This document shows, in pieces, positions 45,365 to 54,866 of a stretch of 64,000 bases of DNA (position 1 is the stretch's first letter; each line of letters opens with the position of its first letter). The notes beneath the pieces are model-generated. The model made no database searches. It was given only the letters and a program-made list of their open reading frames with translations, and was not told where the DNA came from. Position numbers and translations under genes: made by a program. Origin of the DNA: Taudactylus pleione (taxonomy: Eukaryota; Chordata; Amphibia; Anura; Myobatrachidae); contig JAUIMM010000188.1 in the NCBI GenBank assembly GCA_031769625.1, positions 6,885,001-6,949,000 of the forward strand. Direction: 5' to 3'.

Positions 45365-46110
45365 CATGTGACCGGCGGGCGCCGGTCACAATCCCAACAG
45401 CGGAATGCCGGCTAGGGATTTATGATAGGCGTCGAAATACCAATGCCTATTATAATCCCGACGCCGGGACGACATCACGAACGAAGGTAAGTCTGGGGCG
45501 AACTTAGTGTTAGCCATGGGGGGGGGGGGTTAGGATTAGGGATTGTAGCGGGGTTAGGTCTGGGGGGGGGGGAGTAGGATTAGGCACCCCTAGAGGGGAG
45601 GGTTATGCACCCTCAGGGAGAGGTTAGGTTTAGGCACCCCCCCTGGAAGGGTTAGGTTTGCAGAGCCGTAACTAGATTTTTTGGTGCCCTATGCCAGAAA
45701 GAGCATTGGCGCCCCCCTCATTTTTCAAAGGGTCATAATGCACCCAAAAAGCCTCATGGGGAAGGGCCAGGGAACAGATATGAGAGGCCAGGAGATGCTG
45801 GGGATGAAATAAGAGAAAGCTACAAGTGAGAATGATAATAAACAGAAATTTTACAGGCCCAAACAGCGCCCCCTGACCTGTGGTGCCCTGTGCGATGTCA
45901 CCGACCGCACTACCCTAGCTACGGCCCTGGGTTTAGGGAGCGGTAATGGTTAGGGTTAGGCACCCCCGGGGGTAGGTTAGGGTTAGGCACTAGGGGTGGA
46001 GGTTATGGTTAGGCACCACTAAGGGAGGGTTAGGGGGGAGGTTAGCTGCCCCTGTCGGGATCTTAATCCTGTCGGTTATCAGCCGGCATTTCAGTCTCAT
46101 TCCCAAATAA
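45365..46110. mobile_element. Transposon with telomere-like internal minisatellite, copy 3, split by a hAT
   Basis: TTAGG-type words (GGGTTAGG, GGTTAGGCACCCC, GGTTAGGGTTAGGCACC) run from 45525 to 45660 and resume after 45929. The hAT element therefore landed within the minisatellite. The ends carry GCCGGTCACAATCCCAACAG and CAGCCGGCATTTCAG. Confidence 0.75.
45661..45929. mobile_element. hAT non-autonomous element inside the telomere-like element
   Basis: CAGAGCCGTAACTAGATTTT and CTAGCTACGGCCCTG ends, a close sister of 40985-41256. The target duplication is blurred because the surrounding DNA is itself repetitive. Confidence 0.85.
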
Positions 46111-46384
46111 AGGGGAAAAGACACAACAATGATTTTCTAATACTGTGCAGGGAGCACACCACATCTATAGCTAGCTGTCTCTTCAATAAAGTAATATCAC
46201 AATAGAGGGAGGCTCTGCCCTGTGGCTGAGTCTAGTGTACAGGGGCGCCGAGAGTGCGTGTGTGGGGGGGCGGGTACTATTCACCAGGGGTGTATCTAGG
46301 GATCCAAGCGCCCCTGGCAATGTAATGTACTGGCGCCCCCCTACCCCTCTTTTCGGAGCCCGTCTCCGTGCATGTGCCGGGTGA

Positions 46385-46610
46385 TACATTCGGCCGGTAT
46401 GATCGCATTTTGCAATGCGATCATGGGCGGTACTGCATGCCCTGATCGCATTGCAAAATGCGATCCTTAATAAATGGGCCCCCGAGAGAGCTGTCCTTTG
46501 CGAAATCCTTGGTACATACCGCGGTAAGGAACCGCGGTATGTACGCGAAGTCGGGGGGATGTACCGCAACGCCGATGTCGCCGTTAATACATCTCCCCCT
46601 AGACCCCTAA
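46385..46610. mobile_element. Hairpin-bearing MITE fragment upstream of acaa2
   Basis: Two strong hairpins: ATCGCATTTTGCAATGCGAT with ATCGCATTGCAAAATGCGAT (46404-46464), and GTACATACCGCGG with CCGCGGTATGTAC (46511-46544). The outer borders are not clear. Confidence 0.6.
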
Positions 46611-46689
46611 ATGTGTTGTTATTTTTTTTGTAAGGAGGGGTGTGATCATGCCTCCCCGGGTTGGCCATGCCCCCTCCCTGTACCGATAG

Positions 46690-47112
46690 TGTAATATAGG
46701 AGCAGGCTTTGGACTTTAGCTGGGTGTAGTGTAATGCAGGGGGAGGCTCTACATTCAGGCTGGGTGTAGTTTAAATATAGGGGGCATCTCTGCAGTGCAC
46801 AGTCTCAAGCTTGTGTACTGTAATACAGGTGGATGGCTCTGCACTCAGGCTGGGTGTAGTGTAATACAAGGGGAGGCTCTGCACTCAGGCTGGGTGTAGT
46901 GTAATACAAGGGGAGGCTCTGCACTCAGGCTGGGTGTAGTGTAATACAGGGGGAGGCTCTGCACTCAGGCTGGGTGTAGTGTAATACAGGGGGAGGCTCT
47001 GCACTCAGGCTGGGTGTAGTGTAATACAGGGGGAGGCTCTGCACTCAGGCTGGGTGTAGGGTTAAACTTAATACAGGTGGAACTAGCAGTCTGCAGTGCA
47101 CTCAGGCTGGAT
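46690..47112. repeat. 40-bp minisatellite just upstream of acaa2
   Basis: The 40-bp period is exact between 46861 and 47040 (GCACTCAGGCTGGGTGTAGT then GTAATACAGG). Outer units are degenerate. It ends about 200 bp before the acaa2 start codon. Confidence 0.93.
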
Positions 47113-47318
47113 GTAGTACTAGTAGTGACTGTGTAACCCGTGTATGCAATGCAAGGGAAGGCTGAGCTCTACAAGCTGGGTGGAGAGTAGTGTAGTGGAG
47201 GGGGTGGGGAGAAGGGGGACCTTGGCTGTGATCATGATAATGAGGCAGTGAAGGAGAACAGGCCGGGCCTGTAGTAGTGAGTGTGACCTTATCCTGTGAC
47301 AGCTGCAGACACATCAGC
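47113..47318 (+). promoter_or_regulatory. acaa2: acaa2 proximal promoter and 5' UTR region
   Basis: A unique stretch between two minisatellites. It has GGACCTTGG (47217-47225) and TGACCTTAT (47284-47292), both reading as AAGGTC-type nuclear-receptor half sites on the minus strand. ERR and PPAR receptors are known to drive beta-oxidation genes. No TATA box is seen, and the GGGGGTGGGGAG segment could bind Sp-type factors. Confidence 0.4.
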
Positions 47319-47334
47319 ATGGCCTTGCTCAGAG
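47319..47334 (+). CDS. acaa2: acaa2 exon 1 (residues 1-5 plus 1 nt)
   Basis: ATGGCCTTGCTCAGAG then GTAATT. It codes MALLR and the first base of Gly6, identical to the human N-terminus. It has a strong start context (A at -3, G at +4). The exon is recognised because G joins GT of exon 2 to give Gly and keeps the frame. Confidence 0.9.
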
Positions 47335-47459
47335 GTAATTTACACCGCTGTAATCTCTATGTACAGTGTATAATGCAGGGCTCAGGAGAGTGTGTGTGTG
47401 TTTGTATTTTGCGTCCTCTCTCGTGTGAGTATAATGTGTGAGTGGTGCCAGCTTACTAA

Positions 47460-47607
47460 CCCCCCACCCCCCCTTTCCCAGCTTCACCCCTGGTGTGTGT
47501 GTTTGGCCTGCTTCACCCCTGGTGTGCGTGTTTGGCCTGCTTCACCCCTGGTGTGCGTGTTTGGCCTGCTTCACCCCTGGTGTGTGTGTTTGGCCTGCTT
47601 CATCCCT

Positions 47608-47646
<39 letters not shown>

Positions 47647-48285
47647 TGCCAGCTTCACCCCTGGTGTGTGTGTGGTGCCAGCTTCACCCCTGGTGTGTGT
47701 GTGGTGCCAGCTTCACCCCTGGTGTGTGTGTGGTGCCAGCTTCACCCCTGGTGTGTGTGTGGTGCCAGCTTCACCCCTGGTGTGTGTGTGGTGCCAGCTT
47801 CACCCCTGGTGTGTGTGTGGTGCCAGCTTCACCCCTGGTGTGTGTGTGGTGCCAGCTTCACCCCTGGTGTGTGTGTGGTGCCAGCTTCACCCCTGGTGTG
47901 TGTGTGGTGCCAGCTTCACCCCTGGTGTGTGTGTGTGTGGTGCCAGCTTCACCCCTAGTGTGTGTGGTGCCAGCTTCACCTCTGGTGTGTGTGTGGTGCC
48001 AGCTTCACCCCTGGTAGGTGTGTAGTGTTAGCCCGGGAGAATGTGTTATATGTGTGTTTTGAATCCTTTCTTGTGTGTGGTGCCAGCTTACCAGCCCCTC
48101 CCCTGGTGTGTGTAGTGCCAGCTTTACCCCCTGGTGTGTGTAGTGCCTGCTTTACCCCTGGTGTGTGTGTTGACTATTTCACCCCTGGTGTGTGTGGTGT
48201 CGGCTTCACCCCTGGTGTGTGTGTGTGTGTTGACAACGTCACCCCTGGTGTGTGTGTGTGTGTGTGTGGTGTCGGCTTCACCCCT

Positions 48286-48318
<33 letters not shown>

Positions 48319-49275
48319 TGTCGGCTTCACCCCGTGTGTGTGTGTGTGTGTGTGTGGTGTCGGCTTCACCCCTGGTGTGTGTGTGGTGTCGGCTTCACTC
48401 CTGGTGTGTGTGTGTGGTGTCGGCTTCACCCCTGGTGTGTGTGTGGTGTCGGCTTCACCCCTGGTGTGTGTGTGTGGTGCGGGCTTCATCCCTGACGTGT
48501 GTGGTGTCGGCTTCACCCCTGGTGTGTGTGTAGTGCCAGCTTCACCCCTGGTGTGTGTGCGTATAGTGCCAGCTTCACCCCTGGCGTGTGTAGTGCCAGC
48601 TTCACCCCTGGTAAGTGTGTAGTCTTAGCCCGGGAGAATGTGTTATATGTGTGTTTTGAATCCTTTCTTGTGTGTGGTGCCAGCTTACCAGCCCCTCCTC
48701 TTAGCCCGGGAGAATGTGTTATATGTGTGTTTTGAATCCTTTCTTGTGTGTAGTGCCAGCTTTACCTCCTGGTGTGTGTAGTGCCAGCTTCACCCCTGGT
48801 GTGTATGTGTGGTGTTGGTTTCACCTCTGGTGTGTGTGTGTGGTGTCGGCTTCACCCCTGGTGTGTGTGTGTGTGTTTGTGTGTGGTGTCGGCTTCACCC
48901 CTGGTGTGTGTGTTTGTGTGTGGTGTCTGCATGTGTGGTGTCTGCTTCATCCCTGATGTGTGTGGTGCTGACTTCACCCCTGGCGTGTGTCTGTGTTGTG
49001 CCAGCTTCACTTCTGGTATGTGTGTGGTGTCAGCCCAGGAGAATGTGTTATAAATGTGGGTTTTTAATCGTTTTGTGTGTGTGTGTGGTGCCACCTTACC
49101 GCCTCACCCCCCCCCCCCCTCCCTCCGTGGTGTGTGTGTGTGTGTGTGTGTGCGCTGTCTGCTTCAAACCTGATGTGTGTGTGGTGTCGGCGTCACCCTT
49201 GGTGTGTGTGTGTGGTGCCAGCTTCTCCCTTGGTGTGTGTGGTGTCGGCTTCACCCCTGGTGTGTACTCTTGAGC
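47460..49275. repeat. 29-bp minisatellite with (GT)n, acaa2 intron 1
   Basis: From 47645 the 29-bp unit GGTGCCAGCTTCACCCCTGG plus TGTGTGTGT repeats at least ten times almost unchanged. Later units read GTGTCGGCTTCACCCC and have longer GT runs. A larger block starting AGCCCGGGAGAATGTG, with TTTTGAATCCTTTCTTGTG, recurs at about 48030, 48627 and 48703, and degenerately at 49031. Open frames on either strand are products of the repeat. Confidence 0.95.
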
Positions 49276-49369
49276 GCTAAAGTATTATTAAATATAAATG
49301 TTATGGCCGGCGTGCAGCTTACGCCTACTGCTGGGTCTGTTAAATGCTGAGTGCATGAATGAGGCAACC

Positions 49370-49412
49370 TGATCTATATTATTATTTTTATTATTATTAT
49401 TATTATTATTCC
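49370..49412. repeat. (TTA)n microsatellite
   Basis: TTATTATTA repeated, about 35 bp. Confidence 0.9.
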
Positions 49413-49728
49413 GCTCTATATGAAACTTTGACAATCACTAATAAGATTGTTGGCATCAAGCAAAGTTTAACCTTGTAAGCCATCTGTACCGATTGCATCA
49501 TATGACTGGTAGTGCCCCAAAATGGCTAGAATGTAACATGAAAGTCCCGTATTGAGATGCATCAAAGATACCAATTATACCTGCAAAACGGATTAGTGAC
49601 CTTTGTAACCGTTATTCCAGTGCCGACTGACCCTTGTACATACAGAGCTTATACTGATTACACGGCATACAGTATGTAATGTATGTGAGCACGCTGCCTC
49701 CCAGCTATAGCTGCCTGCTGCAAACCAT
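49413..49728. other. acaa2 intron 1, nothing recognised
   Basis: No repeat terminus or gene seen. Confidence 0.4.
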
Positions 49729-49776
49729 GGGGGAGATTTATCAAAGCTTGGTAAGAGCGATAAAGTACCACACACA

Positions 49777-49953
49777 GGGGTTTATGTATCAAGCAGTGAC
49801 AGCGTGAAGTGGAGTAGTTGCCCATAGCAACCAATCAGCTGTCAAGTAACATTTATCAAGTACAGTCTATAAAGTAAATGGTAGGAGCGGATTGGTTGCT
49901 ATGGGCAACTGGTCCACTTCTCCACACTTTTCACTGCTTGATACATAAACTTT
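49777..49953. mobile_element. Inner palindromic MITE 1 (TSD ACA)
   Basis: GGGGTTTATGTATCAAGCAG to CTGCTTGATACATAAACTTT. The inner arms GTTGCCCATAGCAACCAATC and GATTGGTTGCTATGGGCAAC pair. ACA lies at 49774-49776 and 49954-49956. Confidence 0.85.
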
Positions 49954-49956
49954 ACA

Positions 49957-50113
49957 GGGGTCTAACTACTAAGCCTTGGAGGGAGCGAAATTGTACGCAA
50001 TAAAGTACTAACCAACCAGCTCCTGTCATTTTTCAAACACAGCCTATGACATGGCAGTTAGTAGCTGATTAGCTGGTGCTTTATCTCCATCCAAGGCTTA
50101 GTAAATAGACCCC
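49957..50113. mobile_element. Inner palindromic MITE 2 (TSD ACA, shares one ACA with MITE 1)
   Basis: GGGGTCTAACTACTAAGCCT to AGGCTTAGTAAATAGACCCC, with ACA at 49954-49956 and 50114-50116. Confidence 0.85.
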
Positions 50114-50203
50114 ACAGTCTGTAAAGTGACAGCTAGGAGCTGATTGGTTGGTACTTTATCTCTCTTCACTTTATCTTTCTCCAAGGTTTGATAGATCTCG
50201 CCC

Positions 50204-50769
50204 CATATGAGTGGGGCTGTCCGAGGGGTGGGTGAAGTACATTGATTGGTAGAAGAGTAGGGACAGGGCCGGTTCTAGACCATGTGGAGCCCAGGGCGAA
50301 TATTCCCTTTGCCCACCCCTTAAAGTGTGTTTATACCAATATATAGGCTGTTGGTGCAGCTTAGTGCACAATCTATACTGACAGCCTCCGTCTGCAGCAC
50401 TTTATTTAAAGTGCAGGATGCGGACTCTGGACCATCATGATATCGCAAGGGGGTGTCCACCCAAATTATGGGCTTCCTGGAGACGTGACCCTTGCCGTTC
50501 TGCTGACTGGTAAGGGAGGGGGCTTATTCTCAAAAATATTTTTTTCAGTCTACTTTGTCAAGCTATTGGGAGGTCCCTAACAGTCACGTATACTGTATAT
50601 GTTTTCTTTAAATAAGTTACTTAGGTATTACATTGTCTAAATACAATTAAAACATTGGCCTACTGACAAGCAGCATAGCGGGTCTCTCTCGTTCAAAGCA
50701 AATAAGGGTATTCACTAAGTACACATATAAAGGCAGCTTGGTGCATATAAAATAAGAGAACATACAGGT
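50204..50769. other. acaa2 intron 1, partial hAT-like end only
   Basis: ACAGGGCCGGTTCTAGACCA (50266-50285) resembles a hAT terminus. Nothing else is recognised. Confidence 0.4.
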
Positions 50770-51475
50770 GAACATGAGGTTCCCAGACGTGGTCCTCAAG
50801 GCTCCCCAACAGTTCAGGTCTTATAGATATCCATGGTTGAGCACAGGTGGTTAAATCAAATTGACGTAGTAATGAAGTCACCTCTGGTCAAGCATGGATA
50901 TCCTTAAAACCTGGACTGTTACGGTGCTTTGAGCACAGAGGGCCTGATTCAGAGCCGGACGCTCTGACCAGAGCGCTCGCTCAGAATCAGGGCCCTCCTA
51001 CCTAAACTTGGAGCGGCCTCCTGGCCGAACGCATAGCTGTGGGTGACCACCCACAGCATATGCGAGCGGCCAAAAAGAACGTTGCGATGGTCAAGACCAT
51101 CGGGCTTGCGACGAGACCCTGTGGTAGGGTCTTGTTGCCGCAAGCCCTGGAGTGATTTTGGCTCTATCAGAGCCAAAATTACTCCCACTGACATCACTAG
51201 TGATGTCAGTGGGGCTGGACCCAGACGGTAGGCGTTCCCATGGGAACGCCTCCGTCTGACAGCCACGGCCCCGGCACGCCCCCCAAAGGGGGGCGTGCTG
51301 TCACTCACCATCGACAGCAAGCCCCTTTTGGTGCTAGACCCCGAGCGACTGCTTCCCCGTCGCTCGCCGGGTCTCGCGCATGCGCACTTGGGCACCATCG
51401 ACCCGCTAGCGAGCATACAGCGCTCGCGAGTGGGTCTGAATGAGACCCAGAGTTTGGGCACCTCTGATGTAGTGT
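50770..51475. mobile_element. hAT-like MITE split by hairpin-chain copy F
   Basis: The left part is TGAGGTTCCCAGACGTGGTC to GTGCTTTGAGCACAGA. The right part resumes AGAGTTTGGGCACCTCTG after 51448. Removing F and one AGA restores the family sequence. Confidence 0.85.
50940..51448. mobile_element. Hairpin-chain transposon, copy F (509 bp, TSD AGA)
   Basis: Same orientation and hairpin order as copy D, with GGGCCTGATTCAGAGC at the left and GGGTCTGAATGAGACCC at the right. AGA lies at 50937-50939 and 51449-51451. The CCACTGACATCACT palindrome and the GGCTCTATCAGAGCC hairpin are intact. Confidence 0.9.
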
Positions 51476-51612
51476 GTTACAGGATGTGAAAACAAAACAT
51501 GTTGTTGAATAAGCTGTAGAACAAGTTTGAAAAGAAAAAAAAGGCATAGTATGATATAGGAGTCCCTACAGATCGATATACCTCACCTGGAACCAGGAGT
51601 GAGTGTGACTAA

Positions 51613-51892
51613 AGCTGCATACACACACACAACGATTTTGTTACCAACGATTTTATGAACGATTTTCTGTCAGATTTTTTAAAGTGTAATGAACGATTTT
51701 ATGGAACTACAAAGATTTTTTGCATATTCCCTTAATGAAAATCATTCAGTTGGCCAGTCTGACTGAACTACAAACCTGAACGCGCATGATCGTTCATCGT
51801 TTTAACTCAGAAAGTGAACGATTTTTACACCGATTGAACGATAAATGATATCGTTAACGATAATCGTTCAAACATCATGTGTGTATGCAGCT
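51613..51892. mobile_element. Harbinger-like MITE, sister of 32544
   Basis: AGCTGCATACACACACACAA to GTGTGTATGCAGCT. The flanks are TAA (51610-51612) and TCA (51893-51895), one mismatch. The interior has the same ACGATTTT and AGTCTGACTGAACT words as 32544-32859. Confidence 0.8.
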
Positions 51893-52041
51893 TCAGTCAG
51901 ACCAGCCAGGCATGAGGCACGTCACGGCCGTCGAGTATCTCGGGACTCTTTCATTCCCCCCGAGTGACAGTCCCTCCAGGTCAGGTTCACTTCTAGACTG
52001 TCCCAGTCCCATCCTCCCACTCACTGACTCACTGTGGTGAA

Positions 52042-52335
52042 GACTAGAGCTGGATACACACTAGGCGATATATCGTCCGTTTAGTCTAGTTGACAGGTGT
52101 GTATGTTCACAGATGTGTCGGGTGTGTGGCACAGCCGATGGCTGATACATAGCGGTGCATCTGGCTTTGTGTACAGGCAGTCCGCCGACTGATGTCACAG
52201 CTGGGCAGGCAAATTTAAATGCCCACCCAGCTGTGACGTCAAGGCGACATGTCGAGTGGCTCATCGGTAAGTGTGTATACTTACCTGAATCAGTCGGTAC
52301 AACGGCCGGTCGGCCGTCATGTTGACCAAGGCTTA
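52042..52335. mobile_element. Harbinger-like MITE (AGCTGGATACACACTAGG)
   Basis: It starts AGAGCTGGATACACACTAGG. It holds GGGCAGGCAAATTTAAATGC CCACCC folded on itself, with TGTGACGTCA, as in 16092-16560 and 30288-30622. Confidence 0.7.
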
Positions 52336-52619
52336 GTACATCTCTCCCTGAGTCTCACAGACAGTCTGTGAGGAGGAATGCCGGACGCTTAGACGCGGCT
52401 CCTCACAAATGCCGCGGTGACTTAATCACGCCCGACGTTCAGGGAAAAGGGCAGAGGAAGATGCTTTCTTCCTGTATGTGCAGATGGCTGGTCACTGCGG
52501 AAGTGCGGCTGCACCCCCCGGCTAGTAGAGGACTGGCAATATGACTTCGGCTGCGCCCCCAGGCTTCATCGCCCTGGACAAAGGCCCTGTCAGCCTGCCC
52601 TTGAGTAGGGAATGCCTGT
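52336..52619. other. acaa2 intron 1, nothing firmly recognised
   Basis: A GGCTTAGTACATCTCTCCCT remnant (52329-52348) looks like the right end of a palindromic MITE of the ACTAAGC family. Confidence 0.45.
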
Positions 52620-52768
52620 TCAGAGGACAAGTTACCCGTAGCAACCAATCAGCTGCTAGCTGTCATTTATCAAGTACCTTCTATAAAATAAAGGGAAGAA
52701 GCTGATTGGTTGCTATGGGAAGCTTCTCCACCTGTCCTGTTTTTAGCCAGTTTGATACATCTCACCCT
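52620..52768. mobile_element. Palindromic MITE (GTAGCAACCAATCAGCTGC)
   Basis: CCCGTAGCAACCAATCAGCT pairs with AGCTGATTGGTTGCTATGGG. It ends GTTTGATACATCTCACCC. The left terminus is eroded. Confidence 0.7.
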
Positions 52769-53611
52769 TTATATCACAGGGCATTCGGACAGTGGTTTCC
52801 TTCACTGTCTAATTGGTATATACAGGGAATAATGCGGCCTAGCATTGGTAATAGTAATAATATTCCCTTTGTCCTGTTCAATGGGGCTTAACGCGATCCG
52901 CCACCAACAGTGTAGATGGCTGGTAATGAATGGTACTGAGTAAACCCCTTAAATGTTCTGTATTCCTTGGATAAAAACCATGTTACGGTCAGAAGCCTTC
53001 TTTGCAGTCTGCGCTGTCCGTGACGTAATAGCGCGAACGTGGGGCAGTTAATGAATGTCTGCACCTGCTGACTGGTGCCCTCCTCCAGCCATATTCTGAG
53101 ATCATACGTTCCCCTATAGCTGGTCCTGCGCACCTAATGAGTCACTTTGCTTATAGTATCTCAATATGGGTCTTGCAGTTATGGGGGAAAGAAAATAAAA
53201 GCTGTGTCCAACTGCACCCCAATAATAGTAACTTAATGAGCAAATTATTTCACGGCATGAATATAAAATTTTATCCATTTTATTTGTTAATCTAACTGAT
53301 ACAGTAGTTTGGGTCGTACAATTGGCAGAACACATAGGGCGTGAATCGGAGGTGGGCGCACGGCTGATGTTGGACGTAGTGTAATACCGATCGGTGTTAC
53401 AGCGTGTATGAACACTGACAGTGGGTGCCTTAGCCCTTGCACGTTCGGATGCACACAAACTGCTGTACACAAGGGAGGGACTTTGTAGCGGCATTGCATA
53501 AAGTCACAGAAGGGGCGACCGCCATCAGACGCAGCCTCTTCCGCATCCACACCTAGATCAGCCCCATAATGTCTTCACCTGGAATAGATAGAATCACCCC
53601 ATCCACATTAT
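52769..53611. other. acaa2 intron 1, nothing recognised
   Basis: About 840 bp with no repeat borders or exon-like frame. Confidence 0.4.
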
Positions 53612-54144
53612 GGACCTCATTCAGAGTCGGTCGCAAGCGCCGATGCGCTCGTAACCGACTCGATGGTTAGTCCTGTGCACGCGCAGCGGCCGCACTGAGC
53701 GTGCGCAAGCCCCGGAGCGACAGAGAAACTCTGTCGCTCCGGAGCTCGTTACCCAAAGGGGCGGCTGTCGATGTTGATTGACAACTCGCCCCGTTTGGTA
53801 GGCGGGCCGGGGGAGTGGTTATCAAAACGGAGGCATCCTTAAGGAACGCCTACCGTTTTGTGGGCGGCCGCACTGACATCATCAGTGATGTCAGTGGGAA
53901 GTTTCCTGCTCAAACAGAGCAGGAAGCCCCCTCGGGCTTACGAGTGCCGAGACCCAACCTTAGGGTCTCGTCGTAAGCCCCGATGGTGATCACCATCGTG
54001 ACCATCAACCTGGTCGGTCGTTAAGCTGTGGGTGGTAACCCACAGCTTAACTAACGACCAGGAGGCCGCACTCTGCAAAAATGAAGCGGCCGCCCTCATT
54101 CAGAACGAGTGGTCGCTTCTTGCGAACGCCTCTGAATGAGGGCC
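53612..54144. mobile_element. Hairpin-chain transposon, copy G (533 bp, TSD TAT), divergent subfamily
   Basis: It begins GGACCTCATTCAGAGTC and ends CTCTGAATGAGGGCC. TAT lies at 53609-53611 and 54145-54147. Termini have CATTCAG with CTGAATG where A has GATTCAG with CTGAATC, so both ends changed together. It keeps the ACTGACATCA...TGATGTCAGT palindrome, a TTTCCTGCTC with GAGCAGGAA hairpin, and GGTCGTTAAGCTGTGGG with CCCACAGCTTAA. Confidence 0.85.
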
Positions 54145-54699
54145 TATGTGCTTAGATATAGAGTTATTGAAGATTCACATAAAGAGCAGAAGGATGGAGT
54201 TGACGTTACGGTCTGGTATAATGGACGTAAACCTCTGGCAATTTCCCCGCGTGGAGAACCTTTGTCTGATGTTTATGTCTGGAGAAAGGTCTGTTATGCC
54301 GGACCGAAATGTGGACCCTACCCCTCTTGTTTTTGGCAGTATGTGGTTCTTTTCCGTAAATCCTAAATTCAGGAACTTGGTGCGTACCCTCTCCAGTCTT
54401 TGTCTATGTGCGTTCATTTGGAATCTGGACTTCAAAGAGGACCACCTCTAAAAACCGCCCCACTGCCCCTGGGGCACGCTGGCGCGTCCTCGCTCATTCA
54501 CATGTGTGCACGGGTTACAGCCTTTCACACTCTCCTGAAATACAATGTGCTGCTGTGAGCATCCTGGATTTCTGATACAGGTTTTTCTATCACCACCTAC
54601 TTCTTCAAAATTGTCGACACTGTGACCTGTGTAAAGTTGAATAACCCTGTGGTTACGCAGTAGCCATGTACATTCATCTAAAATTTTCGCTTTTTACAG
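54145..54699. other. acaa2 intron 1 end, no recognised feature
   Basis: Two overlapping short frames (76 and 101 codons from 54136 and 54146) resemble nothing I know. The branch and polypyrimidine region TTTTCGCTTTTTACAG precedes exon 2. Confidence 0.45.
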
Positions 54700-54866
54700 G
54701 TATTTTCGTTGTTGCTGCCAAAAGAACCCCATTTGGCACCTATGGGGGGGTGCTGAAGGATCACACTGCCACAGACCTGGGTGAGATTGCAGCAAAAGCC
54801 GCCCTGGCTTCTGGGAACGTGTCTCCTGATGCCGTGGATAGTGTGGTTTTCGGCAACGTTGCCCAG
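54700..54866 (+). CDS. acaa2: acaa2 exon 2 (residues 6-61)
   Basis: 167 bp; acceptor TTTTTACAG, donor GTATGA. It encodes IFVVAAKRTPFGTYGG and the first part of the thiolase N-domain, ending GNVAQ as human GNVLQ does. Confidence 0.95.

Larger units (their letters stand above)
49729..50203. mobile_element. Palindromic MITE hosting two tandem inner MITEs
   Basis: The outer ends are GGGGGAGATTTATCAAAGCT and AAGGTTTGATAGATCTCGCCCC (near 50182-50203). The host sequence stops at AGTACCACAC and resumes at GTCTGTAAAGTGACAGC, leaving two inner elements between. Confidence 0.8.

Noticed and set aside
47392..48622. Long Cys/Val/Pro-rich frames on + (up to 195 residues)
   Set aside because: They are translations of the 29-bp minisatellite in all frames, lying in an intron of acaa2.
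54136..54451. Possible extra exon (76- or 101-residue frames) upstream of acaa2 exon 2
   Set aside because: No similarity to thiolase, and exon 1 joins exon 2 in frame without it. Both frames start inside transposon copy G.
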